This document shows positions 6,600-13,659 of a stretch of DNA of 14,009 nucleotides, piece after piece. The notes under the pieces were generated by a model. The model saw only the letters and a list, made by a program, of their open reading frames with translations. It ran no database searches and was not told where the DNA came from. Both the position numbers and the translations under genes were made by a program. The stretch is taken from contig CAUCBQ010000044.1 of NCBI GenBank assembly GCA_958441075.1, positions 1 through 14,009 on the forward strand. The letters run 5' to 3'. Numbering within the stretch: position 1 is the first letter of the stretch; each line of letters begins with the position of its first letter. This stretch comes from an uncultured Clostridiaceae bacterium. Lineage in GTDB: Bacteria > Bacillota > Clostridia > Lachnospirales > Lachnospiraceae.

Positions 6600-7598
6600 T
6601 TATTTCTGGCATCCGCCGCAGAAATGACAGGCACACATATGACCGCCGCCGATATCCTTAAGCTCCGGCTTCTGTTTGGAACAGATTTCCTGAGCCATAA
6701 AACATCTTGTGTGGAACACACAGCCGGAAGGCGGGTCTGCCGGGCTTGGAAGATCCCCCTGAAGCAGGATCTTCTTTCTGGTGCTGTGGCGCTCCGGCAT
6801 CGGAATCGCAGACAGCAGCGCCTGTGTATAAGGATGGGACGGATTCTCATATAACTGATGTTTATCTGCCAGCTCTACCACATGGCCCAGATACATTACC
6901 ATAACCCGGTCAGAAATATGGCGGATTACGCTTAAGTTATGGGAAATGAAAATATATGCCATTCCCATAGACTCCTGCAGATGGCGCAGAAGATTCAATA
7001 CCTGCGACTGAATGGAAACGTCCAGAGCAGAAACAGGCTCGTCGCAGACTACTAAGGACGGCCCCAGTACAATGGCTCTTGCGATACCGATTCTCTGACG
7101 CTGTCCGCCGGAAAACTCATGAGGATAACGGTTGTAGTATTTTGGATTTAAGCCTACTACCTCCATTACCTTTAAAACATGGGCTCTCATCTCCTCCTTT
7201 GAGGTAAAACGCTTCTGAATCTTTAATGGCTCCTCAATGATCTCACCGATGGTCATACGGGGATTTAAGGATGCATATGGGTCCTGGAAAATAATCTGCA
7301 TCTCTGCACGCATTTTCCGAAGCTCCTGACCGGAAGCTTTTTTGAAATCCTGTCCCTTATAGAGAATTTCACCGTCCGTAGGCTCGATCAGACGCAGTAC
7401 AGAACGGCCCATAGTAGATTTTCCGCAGCCGGATTCTCCTACTACGCCAAGGGTTTCTTTGGGGTTTAAGGTAAAGGAGACATCGTCTACAGCCTTGATA
7501 AATGTCTTTTCTCCGGATCTGAATGTCTGTTTTACCGGGAAAAGCTTTCTTAAATGCTTTACCTCCAAAAGAGGCGTTTCATTTATATGTTCGCTCAT
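6600..7598 (-). CDS. dppF: Dipeptide/oligopeptide ABC transporter ATP-binding protein, DppF type
   Basis: One of two cytoplasmic ATPases that drive peptide import through DppB/DppC. From the chosen ATG at 7598 (332 aa), Walker A GESGCGKST is at 54-62, the signature FSGGQRQR begins at 162, Walker B VVCDEP is at 183-188, and the switch His is H220 in FISHNLS. An oligopeptide-ABC C-terminal domain follows. An upstream in-frame ATG at 7616 is less likely, because the start at 7598 gives the ATGA overlap with dppD and has GGGAGG upstream, within dppD. The C-terminus carries seven cysteines: C293, C299, C306, then C322, C324, C327 and C330 in a short Cys/His-rich tail ending CGGCQK. The first three fit the Cys motif conserved in Dpp/Opp ATPases; the extra tail cysteines look unusual. 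Transported peptide length and specificity are unknown. Confidence 0.93.
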   Translation of the reverse strand: MSEHINETPLLEVKHLRKLFPVKQTFRSGEKTFIKAVDDVSFTLNPKETLGVVGESGCGKSTMGRSVLRLIEPTDGEILYKGQDFKKASGQELRKMRAEMQIIFQDPYASLNPRMTIGEIIEEPLKIQKRFTSKEEMRAHVLKVMEVVGLNPKYYNRYPHEFSGGQRQRIGIARAIVLGPSLVVCDEPVSALDVSIQSQVLNLLRHLQESMGMAYIFISHNLSVIRHISDRVMVMYLGHVVELADKHQLYENPSHPYTQALLSAIPMPERHSTRKKILLQGDLPSPADPPSGCVFHTRCFMAQEICSKQKPELKDIGGGHMCACHFCGGCQK

Positions 7599-8587
7599 TT
7601 GGCGCTTTCCTCCCATCCTTTCGTATATTTAAAGCAGCGCACCCTGCGTCCCTTTACCTCAGAAAGCTCCGGCATCTGCTTTCTGCAGATCTCCTTTGCA
7701 TAAGGACATCTGGGACAGAAGGCACAGCCTTCCGGCATATCGTCAAAGCTTGGTACCATGCCCTCAATTACGCTTAATTCCTTTGTATCATCTCCATCCA
7801 GTCTGGGGATACAGCTCATAAGGCCTGCCGTATACGGATGCATAGGCTCGTCAAAAATCTGGTCGCAGGTAGCATGCTCTACTACCTTTCCCGCATACAT
7901 TACCATTACATCATCTGCAACCTCGGCAATTACGCCCAGGTCGTGGGTAATCATCATAACAGACGTACCCGTATCTTCCTTCAATTCATTGATCAGATCC
8001 AGGATCTGGGCCTGAATGGTAACATCCAGAGCCGTAGTCGGCTCATCACAGATCAGAAGCTGGGGATTACAGCATAAGGCCATTGCAATCATAACTCTCT
8101 GACGCATACCGCCTGAAAGCTGATGAGGATACTCGTCAAAACGCTTTTCAGCCAGAGGAATCTTAACCTTTTTAAGCATTTCGATTCCCTTTTCCCTGGC
8201 CTGCTGCTTTGTAACATTTTCATGGAGAAGAATAGCCTCCATCAGCTGCTGGCCGATGGTAAATACAGGATTTAAGGAGGTCATGGGCTCCTGAAAGATC
8301 ATAGCCACCTTATTTCCGCGGATCTGACGCATCTGATCCTCATTCTTCTTTAACAGATCCTCTCCCTCAAACAGGATTTCTCCTCCTGCGTACACTCCAG
8401 GAGGGGTTTCCACCAGTCCCATAATGGAAAGAGAGGTAATACTTTTTCCACAGCCGGACTCTCCTACGATTCCCAGGGTTTTGCCCCGTTCAACGGAAAA
8501 GGAAACGTCATTGACTGCCTTTACCAGACCGGCATCGGTACGAAAATATGTCTTTAAATTTTTAACTTCCAGTATTTTATCTGCCAT
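7595..8587 (-). CDS. dppD: Dipeptide/oligopeptide ABC transporter ATP-binding protein, DppD type
   Basis: Partner ATPase of DppF. The ATG at 8587 (330 aa) is preferred over an in-frame ATG at 8602, because the intervening bases contain GGAGGAGG, a strong ribosome-binding site 5-8 nt before 8587. Walker A GESGCGKS is at 42-49, the signature LSGGMRQR begins at 157, Walker B LLICDEP is at 177-183, and the switch His lies in MITHDLG (about 214). The C-terminal peptide-transporter domain has five cysteines (C288, C291, C294, C301, C318) in a CxxCxxC-P-x5-C pattern. From memory, a homologous DppD was reported to bind a 4Fe-4S cluster through such a region. The stop overlaps dppF by 4 nt. With dppB, dppC and dppF it forms a complete membrane/ATPase set for the dppA lipoprotein. 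Confidence 0.94.
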   Translation of the reverse strand: MADKILEVKNLKTYFRTDAGLVKAVNDVSFSVERGKTLGIVGESGCGKSITSLSIMGLVETPPGVYAGGEILFEGEDLLKKNEDQMRQIRGNKVAMIFQEPMTSLNPVFTIGQQLMEAILLHENVTKQQAREKGIEMLKKVKIPLAEKRFDEYPHQLSGGMRQRVMIAMALCCNPQLLICDEPTTALDVTIQAQILDLINELKEDTGTSVMMITHDLGVIAEVADDVMVMYAGKVVEHATCDQIFDEPMHPYTAGLMSCIPRLDGDDTKELSVIEGMVPSFDDMPEGCAFCPRCPYAKEICRKQMPELSEVKGRRVRCFKYTKGWEESAK

Positions 8588-8601
8588 TGGTTCCTCCTCC
8601 A

Positions 8602-9522
8602 TCAGTTTTTCAGCTTGGGGTCCAGAGCGTCTCTCAGTCCGTCGCCGAAAATATTAAATGCAATTACAGTGATCATGATTGCCACACCCGGCATAATGCT
8701 GTAAACCGGACGGTAGCTGATAAAGGTCTGGGCTGCGGAAATCATATTTCCCCAGGATGGAGTAGGCGGCTGAATACCGATGCCAAGGAAGCTTAAAGAC
8801 GCTTCATACATGATAGCATTGGGGATACCCAGCGTTACCAGGACGATAATAGTGGAAAGGCAGTTGGGCACCAGTCCCTTTGTGATGATCCAGAAGGTGG
8901 ATGCACCGCAGGCACGGCTGGCCTCAATGTACTCCTTTTCCTTTAACTGCATCACAGAGCCGCGGATCATGCGGGCTGTGCGCACCCAGGTTAAAAGTCC
9001 CAGTGCGATAAACAGGTTTAAAACACCCTTTCCAAGGAAGGTCATAATCGCCATAGCAAAGATCAGATCCGGGAATGCCTGGAAAATTTCCATAATACGG
9101 GAAATCACGCTGTCAATACGGCCGCCGTAGTAGCCTGCAACAGCACCCAGGGTAACTCCTACAATGGAAGCCACGATCTGAGCCACAATACCGATACTGA
9201 TGGAAACACGGGAACCATAGATAATTCTGGAAAGAATATCACGTCCATATTCATCCGTTCCAAATGGGTGTGCCATACTGGGCTCTGCCAGTACGGCGGA
9301 ATAGTCCTGATAGGTTGGATCATAGGGCGCAATTACCGGCGCAAAAATAGCCACCAGCACTAAAAGCACCAGAATCCCCGCACAGAACATAGCCATTTTG
9401 TTCTTCTTTAAACGGCGAAGGCTGTCTCCGTAGAAGCCAGAGGAATACTGCATCCCCTTCTCCATCATATCTTCTTCAAACTGTTTCTGTTTATTAAAAA
9501 AACGTATCATCTTCTTACTCAC
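8602..9522 (-). CDS. dppC: Dipeptide/oligopeptide ABC transporter permease, DppC type
   Basis: This 306-residue inner-membrane permease pairs with DppB to form the import channel. A cytoplasmic N-terminus of about 40 residues precedes the first membrane segment (about 45-66), the OppC N-terminal arrangement. The family motif H-P-F-G-T-D-E-Y-G-R-D is at 85-95. Five more hydrophobic segments follow, with the EAA loop (EASRACGAS and following, about 200-221) that contacts the ATPases. The start is GTG at 9522, giving a GTGA overlap with the dppB stop. AAAGGAG lies just upstream with rather short spacing (4 nt), so efficient initiation may depend on coupling to dppB. An internal ATG at 9510 lacks a good ribosome-binding site and is less likely. 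Confidence 0.94.
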   Translation of the reverse strand: MSKKMIRFFNKQKQFEEDMMEKGMQYSSGFYGDSLRRLKKNKMAMFCAGILVLLVLVAIFAPVIAPYDPTYQDYSAVLAEPSMAHPFGTDEYGRDILSRIIYGSRVSISIGIVAQIVASIVGVTLGAVAGYYGGRIDSVISRIMEIFQAFPDLIFAMAIMTFLGKGVLNLFIALGLLTWVRTARMIRGSVMQLKEKEYIEASRACGASTFWIITKGLVPNCLSTIIVLVTLGIPNAIMYEASLSFLGIGIQPPTPSWGNMISAAQTFISYRPVYSIMPGVAIMITVIAFNIFGDGLRDALDPKLKN

Positions 9523-10451
9523 GCGGCTCCTTTCCCGTATCGAATTCTTGGATCGAGGAATGCATAGGAAATGTCTACCAGCAGATTCACTACCACGAAT
9601 ACAAATGCGATATACATAACCGTTCCCTCAAGAAGGGGAAGATCACGGTTTGACATTGCATCAACTGCCAGCTTTCCGATACCCGGAATGGAGAATACCT
9701 TTTCGATCAGCATAGATCCTGTCAGCATATAACCGAAATCCGTTCCCACCAGAGTAACGATGGGGATCATGGCATTCTTTAACGCATGCTTAAGGATGAC
9801 AGACCAGCGCTTTGCACCCTTTGCTCTGGCGGTACGGATATAATCCTGATTTAACACCTCCAGCATACTGGTTCTGGTAATTCTGGCCATGCTTCCCGCA
9901 TATCTGGCTCCCAGAGCCACACTGGGAAGAATATAGGAGGCAGCAGAATCAAAGCCGGAAATCGGAAGAACATTCAGCTTTAAGCCGAAGATAATCTGGA
10001 GAATGATCGCTACCCAGAATGCAGGAGCAGACACACCCACGATGGAAAGGATCATAACAGCGGTATCAATACCCTTTCCTCTCTGTACGGCAGAGAAGAT
10101 ACCGCATGGAATACCGATCACGGCTGCAAATGCAAAGGACATGCAGGCCAGCTTCACTGTCACTTTAAAGCAGCGAAATAAAGCGTCTGAAACAACCTCT
10201 TTTGTAAAATAGGAGGTTCCGAAATCAAAGCGTACTGCTCCCTTTAAGAAATTAAGGTACTGGATATGATAGGGAAGATCCAGTCCCAGCTCATGGCGGA
10301 CCTTGGCAATGGTTTCCGGGTCCGCACGTTTCTCCAGCATCATGGCTACCGGATCTCCCGGAACGACCTGCAGCAGGATAAAGGTAATAAGACTGATACC
10401 CAGAAGCACAAAGATGGTCTGGGCCAGACGTTTTGCCGTATACGAAAGCAT
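9519..10451 (-). CDS. dppB: Dipeptide/oligopeptide ABC transporter permease, DppB type
   Basis: A 310-residue integral membrane permease, normal length for DppB/OppB. The first membrane segment (about 9-29) is followed by the conserved VVPGDP motif and an extracytoplasmic stretch with a GLDLPYHIQY segment typical of the family. Further membrane segments are at about 100-122, 131-156, 172-190, 226-250 and 270-300. The EAA coupling loop (RTARAKGAKRWSV region) is near 206-218. AGGAGG lies 5 nt before the ATG. It follows dppA after a terminator-like hairpin in a 73-nt gap and overlaps dppC by 4 nt. It forms the heterodimeric peptide channel with DppC. Confidence 0.95.
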   Translation of the reverse strand: MLSYTAKRLAQTIFVLLGISLITFILLQVVPGDPVAMMLEKRADPETIAKVRHELGLDLPYHIQYLNFLKGAVRFDFGTSYFTKEVVSDALFRCFKVTVKLACMSFAFAAVIGIPCGIFSAVQRGKGIDTAVMILSIVGVSAPAFWVAIILQIIFGLKLNVLPISGFDSAASYILPSVALGARYAGSMARITRTSMLEVLNQDYIRTARAKGAKRWSVILKHALKNAMIPIVTLVGTDFGYMLTGSMLIEKVFSIPGIGKLAVDAMSNRDLPLLEGTVMYIAFVFVVVNLLVDISYAFLDPRIRYGKGAA

Positions 10452-10469
10452 AATTTCCTCCTGATATAA

Positions 10470-10511
10470 AAAATAGGGGGCGGGAGCATATTACGCGCTC
10501 CTTTGCCCCCC
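10470..10511 (-). terminator. Intercistronic terminator/attenuator between dppA and dppB
   Basis: On the minus strand GGGGGC (10510-10505) pairs with GCCCCC (10481-10476). An inner GGAGC/GCTCC stem (10501-10497 with 10487-10483) adds to it, separated by a small asymmetric internal loop. The run TATTTTTT follows directly (10475-10468). This is a credible intrinsic terminator inside the operon. The expected effect, known for many binding-protein operons, is partial termination or protection of the upstream mRNA, so that dppA is made in excess over dppBCDF. There is no new promoter evident before dppB. Confidence 0.75.
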
Positions 10512-10524
10512 TGTTTCACATGGA

Positions 10525-12150
10525 TTACTGCTGAATATCCGCGTTCTTCCAGAACATACGGAAGGTAGCATCCATCTCAAAGCCGGTGATCTTCGGATTT
10601 AAAAGATAGAACTTTGTTTCATTGTACAGAGGTGTGGTAGCCCAGTCCTCTCTTGTCATGATGTGTTCTGCCTTTGCGTAAATCTCCTGACGCTCGGCCG
10701 TATCTGTCGTTGCGATTCCATCCTCCAGAAGCTGCTCAAACTCCTCGTTATGCCAGAAGCTGGAGTTGGAATCTGTCTTTGTCATAGGATAAAGCATACT
10801 CTCCGGATCGGAGTAGTCTACATACCAGTTAGAGATACCGCAGTCAACGCCGCCGTTCTTCTTCATATCAGACCATGCGGCAGAGTCAACCTGCTCAACC
10901 TCAACGCGGATGCCGGCTGCCTTTGCCTGCTGCTGGAATGCAGTAGCGATTGCCACGTTGCCCTGATACTTGGTGTTTACGGTTACGCGCAGATCAATTC
11001 CGTCTGCAAAGCCTGCCTCAGCTAAAAGAGCCTTTGCCTGCTCAGGATTGTACTCAAACTCCGGAAGTGTCTCATCATGTCCGATGATGCCTGCCGGGAT
11101 ATAGGAAGTAGGAACGGTTGCTGTTCCGTGAAGAATACTCTCACAGATGGCCTTGCGGTCAACAGAAAGTGCAATCGCCTGTCTTACCTTTGGATCTGGG
11201 AAGGTCTTTGCATTTAAGGTCAGCGTGTAGTTTCCGGTAGGCTGGAAGCCGTGCATCTGATCCTTGATCTGAGGATTGCTGGAGTATACAGGGTAGATGG
11301 ACGGATCTACGTCTACGTAATCCACATTGCCCTTCTGGTATTCCAGTACCTGTGTATTTACATCCTCAATAAACTTGTAATCCAGACCGTCAAGCTTCAC
11401 AGCGCCGCCATGATAATCATCAAAACGGGACAGGACAACGCCTACGCCGCTCTGATAGCTGTCCATCTTGAATGGGCCGGTTCCGTATAATACCTGCATA
11501 CCCCAGGTATCTCCAGCCTCTTCACAGGCTGCCTCAGGATAAACTGCGCAGTATGCTGTGGAAAGAACAGAAGCAAATGGTGCGTATGGCTTAACCAGCT
11601 TAATGGTGAAATGTGTGTCATCCTGTACCTGAATACCGGTCATTTCCTCAGCTGCGCCGTCAGCCAGCTCCTTATAGCCCTCTACATTCTCCATCAGGGT
11701 AGCCATCTTTGTAAGCTTTACCAGACGCTCAAAGGAATACTTTACGTCAGATGCCTTTAAGGTTTCGCCGTTGTGGAACTTCACATCGGGAAGCAGCTCA
11801 AAGCTGTAGGTCATACCGTCCTCGGATACCTCCGGAAGAGCGGCAAGAAGATTCGGCTCCAGACTTCCGTCTGCCATCGTAGTAATCAGAGACTCTGTTA
11901 CGTTGTCCGTAATCTTCATAACAATACTGTAGGTATACTGCTGGGGGTCCAGAGCTACCTGAGGATCAACTGCCGCTACTCTTACAATCTTGCCGCCAGC
12001 CGGTGCTCCGGTTTCGGGCGCTGCCGCCGTAGTGGTGCTTTCTGCTGCTCCTCCTGCCGCTGTAGTCTCCGTCTTGCCGGAGCCGCCGCAGGCTGACAGA
12101 GAAAGTGCTGCCGCAGCTAAAACTGCAATTGCTGCAAATCTCTTTTTCAT
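10525..12150 (-). CDS. dppA: Peptide-binding lipoprotein, solute-binding protein family 5 (DppA/OppA type)
   Basis: Extracytoplasmic receptor that delivers peptides to DppBC. An in-frame ATG at 12195 would place 15 polar residues before the signal peptide and lies at the predicted transcription start. The ATG at 12150, with AGGAGG 8 nt upstream, is chosen, giving 541 aa. A positively charged start, hydrophobic core and lipobox L-S-A-C put the lipidated cysteine at residue 21. A flexible Thr/Ala/Gly/Glu-rich linker (about 22-53) follows. Family 5 hallmarks include LEPNLLAALPEVSEDG-like and SDVKYSFERL segments (about 97-143), GTGPFKMDSYQ (223-233) and a W-x3-D-x2-DPE block at about 442-450. The latter corresponds in position to where E. 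coli DppA places the Asp that binds the peptide amino group. The downstream epimerase suggests dipeptide or muropeptide ligands; other family 5 ligands (nickel, sugars) are less likely. Confidence 0.93.
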   Translation of the reverse strand: MKKRFAAIAVLAAAALSLSACGGSGKTETTAAGGAAESTTTAAAPETGAPAGGKIVRVAAVDPQVALDPQQYTYSIVMKITDNVTESLITTMADGSLEPNLLAALPEVSEDGMTYSFELLPDVKFHNGETLKASDVKYSFERLVKLTKMATLMENVEGYKELADGAAEEMTGIQVQDDTHFTIKLVKPYAPFASVLSTAYCAVYPEAACEEAGDTWGMQVLYGTGPFKMDSYQSGVGVVLSRFDDYHGGAVKLDGLDYKFIEDVNTQVLEYQKGNVDYVDVDPSIYPVYSSNPQIKDQMHGFQPTGNYTLTLNAKTFPDPKVRQAIALSVDRKAICESILHGTATVPTSYIPAGIIGHDETLPEFEYNPEQAKALLAEAGFADGIDLRVTVNTKYQGNVAIATAFQQQAKAAGIRVEVEQVDSAAWSDMKKNGGVDCGISNWYVDYSDPESMLYPMTKTDSNSSFWHNEEFEQLLEDGIATTDTAERQEIYAKAEHIMTREDWATTPLYNETKFYLLNPKITGFEMDATFRMFWKNADIQQ

Positions 12151-12202
12151 AATTACATCCTCCTGTGCTTTTGTATAAATATTCGATTTAGACACTTTTT
12201 TT

Positions 12203-12231
12203 AGTATAATATTTCAATGATCGTTTGTCAA
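12203..12231 (-). promoter_or_regulatory. Sigma-A promoter of the dppA operon
   Basis: The minus strand carries a perfect -35 TTGACA (12231-12226), a 17-nt spacer and a -10 TATACT (12208-12203, five of six consensus bases). Transcription would start near 12196, leaving a leader of about 45 nt before the ATG at 12150. No riboswitch or T-box fits in that leader. Confidence 0.85.
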
Positions 12232-12258
12232 GGACATCTGTTGCAGAAACAGCGACAA
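12225..12258. repeat. Nested inverted repeat overlapping the dppA -35 box (candidate operator)
   Basis: An inner pair CTGTT (12238-12242)/AACAG (12248-12252) lies inside an outer pair TTGTC (12225-12229)/GACAA (12254-12258). The outer left arm overlaps the -35 hexamer, so a bound regulator could block polymerase. Each arm is only 5 bp and the two halves are not equally spaced, so chance is a real alternative. Confidence 0.3.
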
Positions 12259-12285
12259 ATCGACTTATCACTTTTTTAACATTTT

Positions 12286-12711
12286 CTACAAAAAGGAAAC
12301 CATAAACCGCAAAAAAACGGGGATCACGAAGAAACAGCCGCAGATCAGATGGGCTGTCAGGCTGCAGGCTGCCCGTTCCTTTTCAGACAGCTCCTCATAG
12401 GCCACAATATGCTCATCTGCAAAATCCACAATATCCGTATAGCTTTTTCTCACCGGCTTCTTCTTTTTCCTTTCCTCCAGCATATGGTGGACCGTCACTC
12501 CATCCAGACGAAGATAGGAAAACCAGCCAAGACAGAAAAACAGCAGTCCCACTGTAAGGCAGCCATCTTTAAGCAGGGAGAGCCGCCCCGCTGTATTTAC
12601 ATATCTGTCCCACAAAAGAAGGGCAGTTACAGCAAGGGCGGCTCTTGTTACGCATTTGTATAAAATGGGCCGTATCATATAAGCTTTAAAAAACGAACCT
12701 TTTTTACTCAT
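12286..12711 (-). CDS. Small membrane protein of unknown function
   Basis: I do not recognise this 141-residue protein. It has three probable membrane helices (about 18-35, 50-68 and 116-139). Helices 2 and 3 are joined by a polar stretch containing a Lys/Arg-rich patch (EERKKKKPVRK, 80-89) and then an acidic segment. The N-terminus is short and basic. Six bases separate it from the OppF-type stop. A modest ribosome-binding site (GAAGG) lies about 10 nt upstream inside that gene, so it is probably the last gene of the oligopeptide operon. No clear terminator follows it; the next element is the dppA promoter. It might be an accessory of the transporter, but that is guesswork from position. Confidence 0.75.
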   Translation of the reverse strand: MSKKGSFFKAYMIRPILYKCVTRAALAVTALLLWDRYVNTAGRLSLLKDGCLTVGLLFFCLGWFSYLRLDGVTVHHMLEERKKKKPVRKSYTDIVDFADEHIVAYEELSEKERAACSLTAHLICGCFFVIPVFLRFMVSFL

Positions 12712-12717
12712 TGCATT

Positions 12718-13653
12718 TTATCCTTCGATCTCTTTCCTGTAACCTTCCAGCTCCCTCTGATTGCCCCAGACAAAATGACCGGGCAGGATCTCTTCCCACA
12801 CAGGCTTATCTGTGCTGTAATCGTGGATGGAAGGATCATATACAAGAAGCTGTTTTTTCTTCTCCAGCTCCGGATCAGGGATGGGTACTGCTGACAGCAG
12901 GGCTTTGGTATAAGGATGGAAGGGATGGAGGAACAATTCCTCCGCCTCTGCCAGTTCCACGATCCGTCCCTTGTGGATAACGGCAATCCTGTCAGAGATA
13001 AACCGCACCACAGACAGGTCATGAGCAATAAACAGGTACGTCAGGCCGCGGGTCTGCTTTAAGTGGTTCAGCAGGTTTAATACCTGAGCGCGGATGGATA
13101 CGTCCAAAGCGGAAATCGGTTCATCTGCAACTACAAACTCCGGTTCCATAATCAGCGCTCTGGCGATACCGATACGCTGACGCTGGCCGCCGGAGAACTC
13201 GTGAGGGAAGCGGGATGCAAATTCCGGCAGAAGGCCTACCTCCCGAAGCGCATGCTCTACCTTTTTCTTTCTGTCATTTTCATCCTTGTAAAGATGGAAA
13301 TTAATCAGTCCCTCTGAAACGATGTAGTCCACCTTGGCCCTTTCATTTAAAGAAGCCATCGGGTCCTGGAAGATCATCTGACAGGATTTAACTACCTTGC
13401 GGTCCAGCTCCTTTGAGATCTTTCCGCTGATGCGCTCTCCCCTGTAACGGATCTCTCCTCCGGATACGGGATTAATCCGGGTGATGGCCCGTCCGATGGT
13501 GGTCTTTCCGGAACCGGACTCGCCTACCAGTGAAAAGGTCTCGCCCTTATAGATGTCAAAATTTACATGGTCAACAGCCACAAACTTCCTTTTACCGCTT
13601 CCGAAGGTAATCTGCAGGTCCTTGATTTCTATCAGTTTTTCTTTCTCAGCCAT
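12718..13653 (-). CDS. oppF: Oligopeptide ABC transporter ATP-binding protein, OppF/AmiF type
   Basis: A 311-residue ATPase of a second peptide importer. Walker A GESGSGKT is at 44-51, the signature FSGGQRQR begins at 153, Walker B FVVADEP is at 173-179, and the switch His is H211 (FIAHDLS). Unlike the dppD and dppF products, it lacks the C-terminal cysteine motif. Instead it ends with a YDPSIHDY...PGHFVWGN tail (272-298), like the AmiF/OppF proteins of Gram-positive oligopeptide systems. The ATG at 13653 follows the OppD-type stop after 6 nt; GAGGG lies about 9 nt upstream. The permease and binding-protein genes are not in the window and should lie beyond 14009. The system probably imports longer peptides than the adjacent Dpp-type set; that is inferred from family resemblance. 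Confidence 0.92.
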   Translation of the reverse strand: MAEKEKLIEIKDLQITFGSGKRKFVAVDHVNFDIYKGETFSLVGESGSGKTTIGRAITRINPVSGGEIRYRGERISGKISKELDRKVVKSCQMIFQDPMASLNERAKVDYIVSEGLINFHLYKDENDRKKKVEHALREVGLLPEFASRFPHEFSGGQRQRIGIARALIMEPEFVVADEPISALDVSIRAQVLNLLNHLKQTRGLTYLFIAHDLSVVRFISDRIAVIHKGRIVELAEAEELFLHPFHPYTKALLSAVPIPDPELEKKKQLLVYDPSIHDYSTDKPVWEEILPGHFVWGNQRELEGYRKEIEG

Positions 13654-13659
13654 TGCCTC

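Noticed and set aside
12151..12202. Riboswitch or T-box in the dppA leader
   Set aside because: The leader is about 45 nt, AT-rich and shows no stem or conserved box.
12280..12294. CodY-like sequence upstream of the dppA promoter
   Set aside because: Only about 10 of 15 positions match the CodY consensus, and it lies around 50 bp upstream of the -35 at the stop codon of the previous gene; an AT-rich chance match is likely.
12708..13028. Minus-strand open frame of 106 codons in another frame of the OppF-type gene
   Set aside because: It overlaps conserved ATPase motifs in the correct frame and has an implausible composition.
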